NCBI GenBank assembly: GCA_020284085.1
Contig: JACEVL010000029.1
Span: 1,844,348-1,908,347 of the forward strand
DNA from: Aporrectodea caliginosa
Taxonomy: Eukaryota > Annelida > Clitellata > Crassiclitellata > Lumbricidae
DNA length: 64,000 nt
Reading direction: 5' to 3'
Shown here: positions 41,796-54,311 of the stretch, one piece after another
Numbering within the stretch: the first letter of the stretch is position 1
Layout: every line of letters starts with the position of its first letter
Position numbers and translations under genes: made by a program
Notes under the pieces: model-generated
What the model was told of the DNA's origin: nothing
What the model saw: only the letters and a program-made list of their open reading frames with translations
Databases searched by the model: none

Positions 41796-42190
41796 CAGTG
41801 ACCGTAGGCTGTTGGTGGGAAGATGAGACGGCGAGGGAGAAGACTGGCCAACCGGTCACAGCTGCTGAGGTTAAGAAATTTAAAGCCGCTAACACATCAC
41901 CAATGGCTGACTCTCATATTACGCTTAAGGAGCTGCTCTTATTGCTTTTCTTCTTCCTCGTCGGCATTTGAACTGATGCTTGTGGATGAGCACATCACAG
42001 AGAAATAGAAACCATTGCACAGATTCCAACCCTTCTGATCAGTCAGTAGGTTCAATCTAGCGACGCTGTGTCATAGCGAATATGCTTAGCGTCGCCCTCC
42101 TTATTCTAATCTTCGGACTGGCACTACCCTATGGTAAGCCAATTTCCGTCGTGTAGGTACGTCTTGTGGCCGCCAAGGACCGTTAACCAG
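41796..42190 (+). repeat. About 400-bp duplicated block D, copy 1 (partner 43494-43900)
   Basis: Shared: GGAAGATSAGAMGGCGAGGGAGA, GCTGAGGTYAAGAAATTTRAA, AAGGAGCTGCTCTT...CTTCTTCCT, AATAGAAACCATTGCA, then a family B unit and TTGTGGCCGCCAAGG. Copy 2 is preceded by a tRNA-like head at 43367-43440, so the block is probably the body of a long SINE. Confidence 0.75.
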
Positions 42191-42965
42191 TTTCTTCGAA
42201 CTTATCTGCGGTGTCGTCGAAGCAAGACTGAAGTTTATCCTGAAGACTCAGATAAGCTTATAAAAATCTATATCATAAAATTATGGCAATTAACGCCAAT
42301 CATAGGTAAATAGGTTTTTATTTGATTGATTTGTCTATATTTAAATACAAATGCAAGACTTTCCTATAAACATGCCTAGCTTTTTCGACAGTCATTCATT
42401 ACTTGATGTGATGCAAATGTTCTTTCCTGCCATAGTGTACGCAGCAAAACAGCAACTAATTTACATTGTGACTATAGTCACCAGTCCTCAAAACCGTCAA
42501 ATTTCGTTTAAAATGGATAATGCTAGTGTGTTGTTAAACACCTTTAAAACGTTCTCTACCGACCATGTAAAAATTCGGAAATTTGTCACTAAATTTATGT
42601 TGACTCATTATTTGATGGATGATCTCGACTTGAAAGGCTGTGTTAGCCAAAAGCAACAGTTGAAAACTGTTTCCTATTTTGCTTGAAATTACAAAAGCGC
42701 CGTCTTAGAAGTTGAGCGCAGGGCACCAACTTATTCACGAGCGCTGCGTAGCTTCGGATGGGTTGTTCAAAGAAATCGTTTGCCATATACCGGCGACAAT
42801 GACGGAGACTGATAATCTTATCTGCCTATCGATTCTGTTTTGACTGAGTGCCAGTGAATGAGCGCGCAACCTCTACGTATCGTTTTCGGTACATGCATAT
42901 TGCATACTTTATACTGCAACGGAATCTATGAGCAAACGAAAGTACAACTGATTGAATAAATGGCT
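42190..42965. other. Stretch without a recognisable gene
   Basis: An open frame at 42351-42686 shows no family motif. A reverse family A core lies inside it at about 42540, so it is probably chance. 42700-42760 faintly resembles the 11960-12010 segment (TTATTCACGAGCGCTG). Confidence 0.4.
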
Positions 42966-43080
42966 CATTTACGCATGACAGAAATTACACATGACCGAAT
43001 TTACGCACGAACGAAATTAAACTATGACCGAATTTTCACATAACTGAATTTTTGCATGACTGAATTCATAATTGGTTTCT
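42966..43080. repeat. Degenerate 16-18 bp minisatellite (CATGACYGAATTTACG)
   Basis: About six diverged units: ACGCATGACAGAAATT, ACACATGACCGAATTT, ACGCACGAACGAAATT and so on to GCATGACTGAATTC. Confidence 0.75.
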
Positions 43081-43366
43081 GAATGACTTACCTTTACGCG
43101 CTTATTACGTTTACGGCCATCGTCATGGAATCTCTGGCATAAAACCGTTCACCTGTCTGCCCATCTGTCTACCTATACGTTCCTCTGGCAATGCAGGTAA
43201 TCGTATGATGAGACCTCTCTCATTAAAACCACTCACAATCGTTCATCGGTTCCCACCCTGGACAGCAATTGCCTACCACATCATTTTGACGCACTATAAT
43301 TAATAAAATATCCTGATACATAAATTCAGTTCAAAGATGTCATTTGACAGTAATCAGTTACTTCAG

Positions 43367-43493
43367 CGCGTTATAGTCTAGTGGTCAGCGTGATGAACTG
43401 TAAACGGAGAGGTCGAGGGTTCAAATCCCAACCAGGGCAGAAATTTGTTTTGAGATATGGAGTTCTGGCGCCTCCTAACCAACTCAACCAAAA
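43367..43493 (+). mobile_element. tRNA-like SINE head leading into block D
   Basis: GTTATAGTCTAGTGGTCAGCGTGATGA (A-box region) and GGTCGAGGGTTCAAATCCC (B-box region) in the right spacing, followed by AGGGCAGAAATTTGTTTTGAG. Acceptor-stem pairing fails, so no functional tRNA is called. Confidence 0.7.
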
Positions 43494-43900
43494 ATGAGTA
43501 CAATGGCCTTACGCTGTTGATTGGAAGATCAGAAGGCGAGGGAGAGGACTGACCACCCGCAATCATATGCTGAGGTCAAGAAATTTGAAACCGCTAACAC
43601 TTCACCCATGGCTGAATCTCAGGTTAAGCATAAGGAGCTGCTCTTCTTGTTTTTCTTCTTCCTTCTTGAAAGTTGAACCTGTTGCTTTCGGATGAGAACA
43701 TCAGAAAACAATAGAAACCATTGCAAAGATTGAAACCCTTTCTTATAAGTCCGTAGGTTCAGTCTAGCGACGCTGTGTCATCACGTATATACGTATAGCG
43801 TCGCTCTCCTTATACTAGTCTTCTGACTGGCACTAACCCATGTTAAACAGTTTTCCGTTGTGTTGATACTTTTTGTGGCCGCCAAGGGTCGTTAACGTTG
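43494..43900 (+). repeat. Block D, copy 2
   Basis: Partner of 41796-42190; directly followed by the ~250-bp repeat at 43966. Confidence 0.75.
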
Positions 43901-43965
43901 ACCTAGGCCTTTGTGGAACATTAACAATAGCCGATGTCGATTATTTATTTATTTCACCACAGTTT

Positions 43966-44230
43966 AACGTCGTCTTATGACATCAAAGGCCGTTGACGAC
44001 AATACAGAAAATATGCAATACAATCAGAACAAGAAACTTATAGCATCCGAACAACACCATTAAAGGTGTCGAAACAGAGCTTTACAATTTCACTAATATT
44101 CAATATTTTTCCAACATAAAGTATTTAATCTCATACTGTCTGTGATCATTATGTCCTGACAAATTTCATTAACTAACAAAGCATACATGTATTATAACTG
44201 ATTAAGGTATTCCTTTAAACTGTTCATGTA
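43966..44230. repeat. About 250-bp direct repeat, copy 2
   Basis: Partner of 40985-41250. At the end it reads GATTAAGGTATTCCTTTAAACTG, with plain TA where 41324-41331 has TAGGCCTA. Confidence 0.85.
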
Positions 44231-46200
44231 CATTAACCAAGCCATACCATTATGCAATATTGAAGAACTAAAGTTGAATGATAGTAATATTGTAATATGA
44301 ATATTCATTAACCAATAAGTAATGTTTATAATTTTCCAACATCGGGTTCTTATTATTATGACAAAACATATTTTAAACAAAAATCAACAGTCGAAAAGAA
44401 GTCGTCCATGGATATTTCGGCAAACAGCATTGTAACACAGTACTGCAATATTATGCAACACAGCACATACAGCAACCAAACCAAACCATTTGTAATATAT
44501 AATACTGTAAAACCAAAGTTGAATAATAGTAACCAGCGTTGCAACCAACATTGCACAATAGTAATATGGCAATATAGATATTCATTAACCAATAATTAAT
44601 ATTAATAATAATAATTTTCCAACATCAGAATTTTATTATAAATGTTATATGACATAACATATTTAAAAATTAACAATTGAAAGATGTTATCTATGAGTGT
44701 TTCAGTAACCAAAATGTACACATACAACCTAAATTAAAGTATAATATTCCAGTTACAACTTGTCGATGTCGATTAAACGCACTTCGATTAAACGCACTTC
44801 CTGAATTTATAGCACCTGAAGGAAGCGTTTTAAAGGTGTCTTCTACGATCACTGTCATTAATTGTTTTAGCGACATCTCGTGAACGCCGAGGGCCGTTAG
44901 CGTCGACATTACCATTATGTGTGTGAAACGTTTTAATAAACTGGTGATTAGTTAATTAGTAGCTGTTTAACGATACTGTTTCAAACCTAGATGATCGTTG
45001 TTTCCCTACACCTTTCTCCAGGGATGGGACTGGCACCACCAGAATCCGGGTAAGTGGGGGAGTTTTAAACCGGTGATTTGATTCATTATTTGCTGTTTAA
45101 CAAAGTGGTATCATAACATAGATGATTTGCGTCGCCCTCCTCCGTTTTTCAATCGTGGAACTGGCACTGCCAGAATGCGAGTAACACCCAAATGGGTTTC
45201 TGAGAGTGTTTGGGTTTCTTGTTTTGCTGAAACTTGTGGAATCCATGGCCATTGACGTCGAGATCACCTTATATTCAATTGGCAAACCAACGGCGTACTT
45301 AACGATAGTAGTAGTAGTTTCAGTTTAACGACACTGTGTGATAACAAAGATCATTAGCTCCTCCTTCAATGCAGTATTGGGACTGCCAGAATACGAGCAG
45401 TGTCGGAGTTTACATAGCTGAAGTCAGTTTGATCAGCCGATCAAACGTAACTGACGAATTCGTTTTAAAGGTGTCTAATGAGGATATCAAATTATCGAGC
45501 GTTTAGCGCCATCTGACGACTTCCGGAGCTGTTGACGTCGTTCTGAGCTCACCTAACAAGATTCTCTTAAATGAAATTGAGAAAATGCCCAGCATTTGAC
45601 TACTGCATTTCTTAAGGTGATTTATCTAGCCCAACTTCATATCATCATGCTCTAACCATCGCGATTTTAAAAGGCATTGAGAATGGACATAGCGATTCTA
45701 AAAGGCGCTAAGAATAGAAATAACATCCGGTTGCTGGTTACAACGTAAAACGGATGTTAGTGCCCCTTAAGAATACAATAACACCCAGTTGGGTTACTTT
45801 AGTTAAATTAACGTTGTGAATTCCGGGGCCGTTGGGGTCGACCTCACGTTCCGATTAACATACTGGACATGACTTGCAGCAAAGTATAATATCGAGATGG
45901 ATGGATGGATCCAGAGATAAATTATGACAACAGAGGCTGTTACCGTTGACAAACATTATTTTGGCATATTACAGCTCTTATTAATTTTTATTCAAGCTAT
46001 TTTACCCGTAATCGAGAAATAATGGTAAATATCGAGGAATGCAACTGACAAATTTATCCAGTCAATCGAAGGCGTATAAAAGGTGTCTAAAGATCATCAC
46101 ATTAGTACATTTTGTTGACGGAGACAGGAATTCAAGCAACACCCAACGTTCCGTAAAGAATAGACTGGTCATTATTAACTAAAAGGAATCAGTTGTTCGC
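44231..46200. other. Repeat-rich stretch without gene
   Basis: 44230-44680 is AT-rich with internal similarity (CATTAACCAATAAKTAAT twice, AAAGTTGAATRATAGTAA twice). 44780-46100 is dominated by family A, B and C units. No coding similarity. Confidence 0.5.
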
Positions 46201-46235
46201 ACCTATCGCCGCCAAATGGCTGGGGCAGGAGCTGC

Positions 46236-46239
<4 letters not shown>

Positions 46240-46276
<37 letters not shown>

Positions 46277-46283
46277 ATGATGC

Positions 46284-46363
<80 letters not shown>

Positions 46364-46370
46364 TTGATGG

Positions 46371-46419
<49 letters not shown>

Positions 46420-46476
46420 CATGATGATGATCATGATGATGATCATGATGATGATCATGATGATGATCATGATCAT
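46240..46476. repeat. (CTG)n-(ATG)n microsatellite with GATCAT end
   Basis: About 8 GCT units are followed by about 65 GAT/ATG units with rare variants, ending in ATCATGATG hexamer variants. The poly-Asp, poly-Met and poly-His frames here are artefacts. Confidence 0.95.
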
Positions 46477-46549
46477 GAAACCACGAGTAATTTGGCAATA
46501 GTAATAATAATGCCTCATCTTTGCAACGTATTGCTGTACTGGGACAATA

Positions 46550-46625
46550 ATTGTAAAGCGCCTCTTACAGTAAGAAACGATTCAGAGGCGCTCTCAGCGT
46601 GGGATCCACAGATAAATAAAGACGT
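46550..46625 (-). mobile_element. LINE/SINE tail fragment
   Basis: Reverse strand: CGCTGAGAGCGCCTCTGAATCG...AGAGGCGCTTTACAATTAT, the same shared 3' block as at 33680-33730. Confidence 0.55.
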
Positions 46626-46639
46626 CTTCTACCATTTAT

Positions 46640-47730
46640 CGCTTCACCCTTTTGCCTTTAAGTTCTAACTCTTTGTCTTTCTTTTCTACCTTTCTACCGT
46701 AATATTTTGCGTTTTCATCTCTTGAAAACGTTAACCTTAACCGTCGCCCAAGTTATAAATCATCCGTTTCCTTTCACAGAGATGAACTGCTAACCTTCCT
46801 CTCGTTTGCTTCCGCTGCTAGGAGCATGCGCAGTGCTGTTCTTCTTCTTCGGTTGAGTAATCGGCTTGTCTGCAGTAGCCGACGATTAATCGAACGATAA
46901 TTCGAGCTTTGCTCATCACTTCGCCCAACAGTCTGTACGGAACAATAATAATAATTATGAGATTCAGTCCTAATTCTATCCAAGCATAATATCAGAGTAC
47001 AAAAATTGGCGGGATTATATTATTTATCTGAACGCGAATGAGAAATAAATATTGTCAATTTATACAATTGAAATGTGTCTAACGATTTCGAAAACTTATT
47101 GAGAGTGAAATTGAAATTTTGAAATTTAGACACCTTCAATTCAGATGAACAAGAACTATTAAATGTTTTCCATGTCTCGCAATGATTAACTTATTGTTAG
47201 ATGTTTGGTATAAATAGATTCACGTTCATCCAAATTAAAGGTGTTCAAATTACAAAACAAACTCGCTTTTACGATTTTACGTCGTAATGTTTCCAGTGTT
47301 TACCGACACTTTATCTTCATCTACGTCATTTCATAGTACCACTCATTTTCTCTATGGAAATGATCTCATATTACCATATCTTAACCTCTTAAAACTTCGT
47401 CTCAATTTATTCACCCCGTCCCAACCCGGTCCTATTTTTCTACCGTACACGCCGAAGTCCAATTCATTCCTCACCACAATTCGGACATTATCTTAACTTG
47501 GACAGTAATTTGAACCACACCCAGGCTGGCGTCGTCAAAAATTAACACTGGCCATTATTACGGACCGGGCATTATTTTGACGCAGTCTGGAATTCGAACA
47601 ACATCCCCAAAGACCAGGCGGGTCATTATTTATTAATAAGAAATCAGTGGCTATCTATTTGCGAGACGTCATCGACCAAATTCTCTGAAAGCTCCGAGAG
47701 ACGACCAACGCTAAGTCTACACCGGACCCA
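46640..47730. other. Stretch without a recognisable gene
   Basis: One family A core near 47235. No coding similarity or RNA gene seen. Confidence 0.4.
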
Positions 47731-47734
47731 GATG

Positions 47735-48010
47735 GATGGATAACACACCAATCGCTCCGGGTTCAGTAAGGTTTGGGACGAAAAGAACAGAAGATCTAAG
47801 GTAATATTTTATGCCGAGTGTGGTATTGCAGTGGCCTCACACCAATCGTACTGGGTCCAGTAAGAATCCATACAGGTAAGGCGAGGTGAGGTGAGGTGGG
47901 TATACAGTGAGGAAAAAGAAGGATTAAATAAGGTAAGGGCAATCGCACCAATCGCCATGGGTTCAGAAATTCCAATCAAAGGAAGGCGGGGTGAGGTGAG
48001 GTAAGAAAAG
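47735..48010. repeat. Degenerate tandem repeat, about 90-105 bp, three units
   Basis: CACCAATCG..NTGGGTYCAGTAA recurs at about 47748, 47840 and 47945, each followed by AAGGTRAGG-rich sequence. Confidence 0.6.
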
Positions 48011-48031
48011 TAAAGTATATTTGGTAAAGGA

Positions 48032-48059
48032 AACGATATATATATATATATATATATAT
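48032..48059. repeat. (TA)n microsatellite
   Basis: About 12 TA dinucleotides. Confidence 0.95.
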
Positions 48060-48152
48060 GTACTGATACAACCTTACAGCACAACGTGCGATTGTCATTA
48101 ATCCACCCTCAGAAGATCCATGCATCAATTGAGGCAAGCGAAATAGGAGACC

Positions 48153-48401
48153 GATGGATGGACGGACGGATGGATGGACGGATGGACGGACGGATGGATG
48201 GACGGATGGATGGATGGACGGATGGATGGATGGACGGATGGATGGATGGGTGGATGGACGGATGGACGGACGGACGGATGGACGGATGGATGGACGGATG
48301 GATGGATGGACGGATGGATGGATGGACGGATGGATGGATGGGTGGATGGACGGATAGACGGACGGACGGATGGACGGATGGATGGACGGATGGATGGATG
48401 G
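48153..48401. repeat. GGAC/GGAT tetranucleotide array with a 92-bp higher-order period
   Basis: The array mixes GGAC and GGAT units. The rare GGGT unit occurs at about 48248 and 48340, 92 bp (23 units) apart, and the order of C and T variants around them is almost the same. The MDGW-type frames are artefacts. Confidence 0.9.
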
Positions 48402-48542
48402 TTACAGCCTGACGTTGATAAATAAATCTCTTTGTCGTTGGTAATTGCTCCATTAAGTCGGTAGAGGGCAGGTAGGCGCCGTCGCATTTTAACGAATGGG
48501 GGACTCAGTGATTAGGGTAAGTGTCGTAGTTTGACTGCTCGA

Positions 48543-48600
48543 GACACAGATAGACATACAAACAGACGGACAGACGGATAGACAGACAGACAAAGATGAG
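48543..48600. repeat. Degenerate (GACA)n microsatellite
   Basis: CAGATAGACATACAAACAGACGGACAGACGGATAGACAGACAGAC. Confidence 0.85.
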
Positions 48601-48865
48601 ACAGGTATTCCACGAACAAGATGCCAAAAATGGGACGCATTATCATCATTGGTAAGAGCGCTATCCTTAGACACCTTTAGAACGGTACCAACATTTTCTA
48701 TATAAGCCACATTGACAACAGCGCTTACTCATCGTCGATTTGACGTCGTCGTTAAATAAACGATAATAAGTACGTAGTGGATCCGTTCACGCCCTGGGCG
48801 TTAGCCAAAGCATGTCACGTGAACTTGCTTACCTCCCTTGGAATTTGAAATGGCGGACATCTTGA

Positions 48866-48990
48866 GGGTCGGTTAGGGTCAGGTTATGCGTCGCGAGGGT
48901 CGGTTAGAATCAAATTATGCGTAGTGATGGTCGGTTAGAGTCAGGTTAGGCGTCGTGAGGGTCGGTTAGGGTCAGGGTTTAGGTTAGTGT
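48866..48990 (+). repeat. About 42-bp repeat with telomere-like GGTTAGGGTCAGG
   Basis: GAGGGTCGGTTAGGGTCAGGTTATGCGTCG recurs about three to four times, ending GGTTAGGGTCAGGGTTTAGGTTAGTGTCGTC. The same end string appears at 55165-55200 and, inverted, at 55055-55085. Confidence 0.8.
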
Positions 48991-49587
48991 CGTCATTAGA
49001 AAACATGGTGAACAATCTTCCACCGCATTCGGGAGAGTTTATTGGTTGGCTCCTTTCACGTGCGCAAAATCATGTGACATGCATTGACCAATAGCGTAGC
49101 GGGCGTGATTCTAGTCCCAGGTATTAGGATCACGTCGGGCGTGACTGTATCCACGACCTTATTAAGTAAAGCGCCTGCGACGCCATGTGAATAGTCATAG
49201 GATCCTTAGTACACACCTTTGAAACGTTGTCAAACAGTTCTATGTAAGCCCATTCGCGGCCACATGTACCATTACAAACTGAACTACGGCATTCATTTAA
49301 CTGACGCCATGTCAAAGGTGATTGCGATCAATACAAAGCGCTGTACATTGTACAGAGACAATATGCTAAGGTATGGGGTCCATAACTTAGCCGACGGCCG
49401 GCAACCAACCAGAAGACCCCATTGGGGTGATTGGAGGTAGACTCTTAGCGGTGTTTAGTTTTCTCCCCTACGCTGTCGTGGTCAAATATCACAGATATAA
49501 ATGTCATTGGGAAAATTAATCTAGAATTTTATTTTAAAGGTTTTCTGCTATAAGTGTTCATTAGGTTTTGTCTCTTGCTTCTTATGC

Positions 49588-50840
<1,253 letters not shown>

Positions 50841-50844
50841 TATG

Positions 50845-50985
50845 ATTTCGATCATACGCGTCTGAGACTCTGAGATGGTTAGGCTACTGTGTTGGGACCT
50901 TGATCAATTCCTTCACTCACAATTGATCAGCGCCATCGATTGATGCCAAGTCATTAGGTAGTGGCGCTGTTAACCTTTATTTACC
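50845..50985 (+). mobile_element. SINE (CAGCGCCATCGATTGATGC family)
   Basis: Degenerate head, then GGGACCTTGATCAATTCCTTCACTCACAATTGATCAGCGCCATCGATTGATGCC and GTAGTGGCGCTGTTAA. Confidence 0.7.
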
Positions 50986-51538
50986 CACTATGCCTTTGAG
51001 GTGGAATTTTGAGATGGCCCTTAGATATGTGTTGTATGTTGATGGTATTAAAACAGAAATGACAAGCTTTTAGTGATATTTCACATTTAAGGATATTTGT
51101 TGGGATGTTCCAAAAATTGAAACATTGGGTCATTCCCACTAGCATTTTTTTACAATGGCAGTTCAACATGAATAGCCTACACGATACAATATTGACTTAT
51201 GCACAATTTATTGAAAACCAGTTTGTTTAAAGGTATGCAAACTTTCTAAACAGTTCACTTGAAGTATCTTGAGGCACCTGACACATTCTTTGGTAGTGTT
51301 TTTCTTCAAACAATGAAGAAAACAACGAGCCTGACTAATTAAAGATATGTATTGCTGGATCCCATCGCAATGTGTCATGACAACCTTTGACGCGCCTGGG
51401 CACTTTTTCACAGGATTTACAGTATTGATACTGCTGGAACATGCTACTACATTGTTATCTGACTACCTAACAACAACAATTTTGGCATGACATTGTGTAT
51501 TCAAATGTACCTCTTTCTTGTTTTCCAAAAATTTTCTT

Positions 51539-51621
51539 GTCATTCAGAGGTGCTGTTCTGGTTCGACCATCATGGACATCATGTCCTTGATGGTCGAACT
51601 GGAATAGCACCTCTGAATGAC
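51539..51621 (+). ncRNA. Long near-perfect hairpin, pre-miRNA-like (candidate)
   Basis: Arms from GTCATTCAGAGGTGCT at 51539 to its complement ending 51621 pair over about 38 bp around a loop of about 5 nt. Three of the four deviations from perfect symmetry are G-U pairs if the plus strand is transcribed; the fourth is a T-T mismatch near the loop. Length and shape fit a miRNA precursor, but a very short MITE is the main alternative. No promoter or expression evidence. Confidence 0.4.
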
Positions 51622-51982
51622 TGCTACCCAACATCTCAGCTTAGACAGAAGACTGTCACTAGTAAAAAGATTGGCAAATAATAGCATGTGATATGGTTTC
51701 CTGTGATGAGTTAGGCAAAATTCATGGCAACGCGCTCACCAAAAGTGGTTTATGTGGGTCGCCTACTCCTGCCACAATAAATTGTTGCTTGATATGGATG
51801 AACATCCTATTCATGAATAAGATATCCAGATCTTATAACTAAATCTGATTGGCTTTCCTCTTATAAACATCTCTAACCCATGATGTCCATAGTTAGGCAC
51901 CCACCGACTCATAAATGCTAAGTTTGAAATGAACAATTCCAAATTGCAAAGATTTGTGTTACTGATCATATATAGTATATGT

Positions 51983-52053
51983 ATCGCTAGAGTCATCCGA
52001 TCGCTTAGCTCATACTGTCAGTATGAGCAAAGCGATCGGATGACGCTAACGAT
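51983..52053. repeat. Second long hairpin
   Basis: GTCATCCGATCGCTTAGCTC ATACTG pairs with CAGTATGAGCAAAGCGATCG GATGAC with one mismatch over 26 bp and a 1-nt loop. Flanking ATCGCTAG/GCTAACGAT extends the stem imperfectly. The tiny loop fits a palindromic insertion better than a miRNA. Confidence 0.65.
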
Positions 52054-52309
52054 TGTGTCCACAGTTTAACGGCAGCTTATGACAACATAGGCCGTAGCCG
52101 CCGACAAAGATTAGTTTTGGCATATTACAGCTCTATTACTCTAGCGATTAAGCGATCTAGCGATTAAGTGCATTGGCTTTATTTATAGCATCAGGAGAAT
52201 GCGTGTAAAAGGTGTCATTGTCAATTTGGCGTATGAAGGTTAAGAATTATTTAATTTGAATATGTCAGTGGTTACGATGGATGATATGCAGGTATTTTTT
52301 AAATGCTTA

Positions 52310-52935
52310 TAACAGACACTTGTTATGAAATTTGTGTCGACCATGCACAGAAGTTCGAATCCATGTGCTGGCGGTGAAGGGCATAATGGCGTCTGATAAC
52401 AAGGTGGTGGGAACAGGCGACGCAGTATATCATGGTAAGGAATCCATTCGACAGCCTTAAGGAGGAGACGATCCTAAGCAACTCCAACCCACTTCTCCAT
52501 CTTTGCCCCTCCATCACAGAGATATCCCATCCGAATTGTTTTGACCAGGAACAGTTCCAGTCTTTGGCAATCTGCTGCAGTCACATAACCCACCCATGCT
52601 ACTGAGGCAGCATACAGTTACCTATAGATACTGCAGTTGCTTCAGCAACAGCGTTCAACGCCTCCCGCGAGAGGCCATGGGATCTGAGTATAAGCAGTGC
52701 ATGCACCGATCCAGAGCAAGCGCCTATGATTTCATCAACTTGAGGGTGGCACGGTTATAGGGTTAGTGCTAAAGGTAACTCCCAGGATCTCAAAGGATCA
52801 TTCAACCCATTGCACACCATCCAACTGTTCATCAAATCCTCTCCTCATTACCAACGTCTCTCGGGACTTGTTTGCATTCAGTCGGAGGTTATTAGATGCA
52901 GCCCAGTCAGACACCGATCGAAGAAAGAGAGGCAG
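52310..52935 (-). pseudogene. LINE reverse-transcriptase C-terminal fragment
   Basis: Minus strand from about 52930: SDWAASNNLRLNANKSRETLV, then FEILGVTFSTN, then ALLILRSHGLSREALNAVAEA, then a degenerate 'LR..SNGF.TM..CV..HHLV' tail. These are the order and motifs of the thumb and C-terminal region of CR1/Daphne-type reverse transcriptases. Stops and a frame change show decay. Confidence 0.72.
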
Positions 52936-53039
52936 ACAAAAGGATGAACATAATAGAATCAGAAACAGTTAGTCCAACGTCTTTCGTCCGACGATGAACC
53001 GACCGCGCGTTGATAAAAGGACAAAGGATGCGTGATATT

Positions 53040-53215
53040 GATACACAGACAGACACACAGACGAACAGACAAAGTGTCAGACAGGGAAACAAACAGTTAT
53101 GCAGACATACAGACAGAAGGACGGACAGACAGACGAATGAACGGACAGACAGACATAGAAACACAATGACAGATTGACACAGACAGATGGATGGAAGGAG
53201 AAGTAGACAGCAGAG
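53040..53215. repeat. Degenerate (GACA)n-rich tract
   Basis: ACAGACAGACACACAGACGAACAGACAAAG and further CAGACAGAC-type units over about 170 bp. Confidence 0.8.
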
Positions 53216-53299
53216 CAAATGAGTAAGCTGGTTCTCAGTGCTTAATATCGATGTGTCAATTAGATCATCTTGATTACGATATCACGGTTTGTTTATTAA

Positions 53300-53911
53300 C
53301 CCTTTGGGAGTGATGTGAAGCATTGAAAAGTTTCAGTTGAGGTGGGGTATGACATACCCCAATATATATTTTTTTACTTGCAAGTCAAAATATCAACTAC
53401 ATAACATTTATTGTGAGTTCTGCAACCAATTATCAGCTAAACTGGTGATTATCGGGAGCAAATAACTGTTTTCAATCAAAATTGAAATGGCCAGCGCGTT
53501 GACGCACAAACTCAAAAGGGCCCTCTGCAATGGTATCTTCGTGGCCCTTGAAGCATGTAACGTTTGCGAACACGTGACATAATACTCGTAATAATGGATC
53601 AATTTTGCATCGATGCAAAACTATAAATATAATATCTGCAATATCTTCTATTATCGCCCATTTTTTCTGCACTGAGCCGTTACTTTTTTTAATTAATTAA
53701 AATCAGCATGTATATGAAAAATTATAGCTTCACTTTAATATGCAGCAAAAAAAAAAGTGCGTTCAAAAGTACCCTAAATTGTTCTAAAGTGTCCGTATTT
53801 GACATTCACTAAGGTAGACAAAAATAATCCAAGCTGGTTCCACTTTTCCAGTATAAAACGCAGCGTATAATAGCTATGGGGTGTGTCATACAGCACCTCA
53901 CCTCCAAAGGG
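53300..53911. mobile_element. 612-bp TTAA-type (piggyBac-like) MITE
   Basis: Flanked by TTAA (53296-53299, 53912-53915). Ends are CCCTTTGGGAGTGATGTG and, reversed, CCCTTTGGAGGTGAGGTG. Subterminal GGGGTATGACATACCCC on the left and GGGGTGTGTCATA on the right. Interior AT-rich, non-coding. Confidence 0.88.
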
Positions 53912-53948
53912 TTAAGTGTGCGGGTATTGCATATTGCGCTTATGACTA

Positions 53949-54309
53949 GGGTAGTCCCTAAATCACGGTCAAAAAGTGAAAAAATCACGGCCTACTTTTG
54001 CAAAAATAGAAAAATTCACGACAACGTGTTTTTTCCAAGAATTTTCTCGAGGGGGGTAGTAACGACTATTTTCCAAGAATAATTTTCGAGGGGGGTAGTA
54101 ACAAGAATTCTTAAATTAATTTAGTGGTTCCGCGCTCTTTTTTATCGTCGGCGCCATTTTTGACGTGTTTCGCAACCATTTTTAACGTGTTTTTACAAAA
54201 AGTGCTGAAAATGTGAAAAATCACGGAAAATCACGGGCAAAATTCACGGCAAACGGCGAAATTCACGGTTTCCGTGATTAAGCGTGAATTCGTGATTTAG
54301 GGACTACCC
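53949..54309. mobile_element. 361-bp TA-flanked MITE with GGG...CCC ends
   Basis: TIR GGGTAGTCCCTAAATCACG is perfect at both ends (right end CGTGATTTAGGGACTACCC). Flanks are TA (53947-53948, 54310-54311), as in Tc1/mariner-like elements. The inside repeats AATCACGG and AATTCACGG. No transposase. Confidence 0.85.
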
Positions 54310-54311
54310 TA

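Noticed and set aside
42351..42686. 111-codon open frame
   Set aside because: Overlaps a reversed family A repeat and shows no family motif.
43367..43440. tRNA-Tyr-like sequence (anticodon-like GTA)
   Set aside because: Acceptor arm fails to pair; it heads a duplicated SINE-like block.
46175..46668. Open frames encoding poly-Asp, poly-His, poly-Met or poly-Ile
   Set aside because: All are frames of the (GAT)n microsatellite.
48086..48487. Repetitive MDGWTDG / HPSIRPS frames
   Set aside because: Translations of the GGAC/GGAT tetranucleotide array; all frames stay open because the unit lacks stops.
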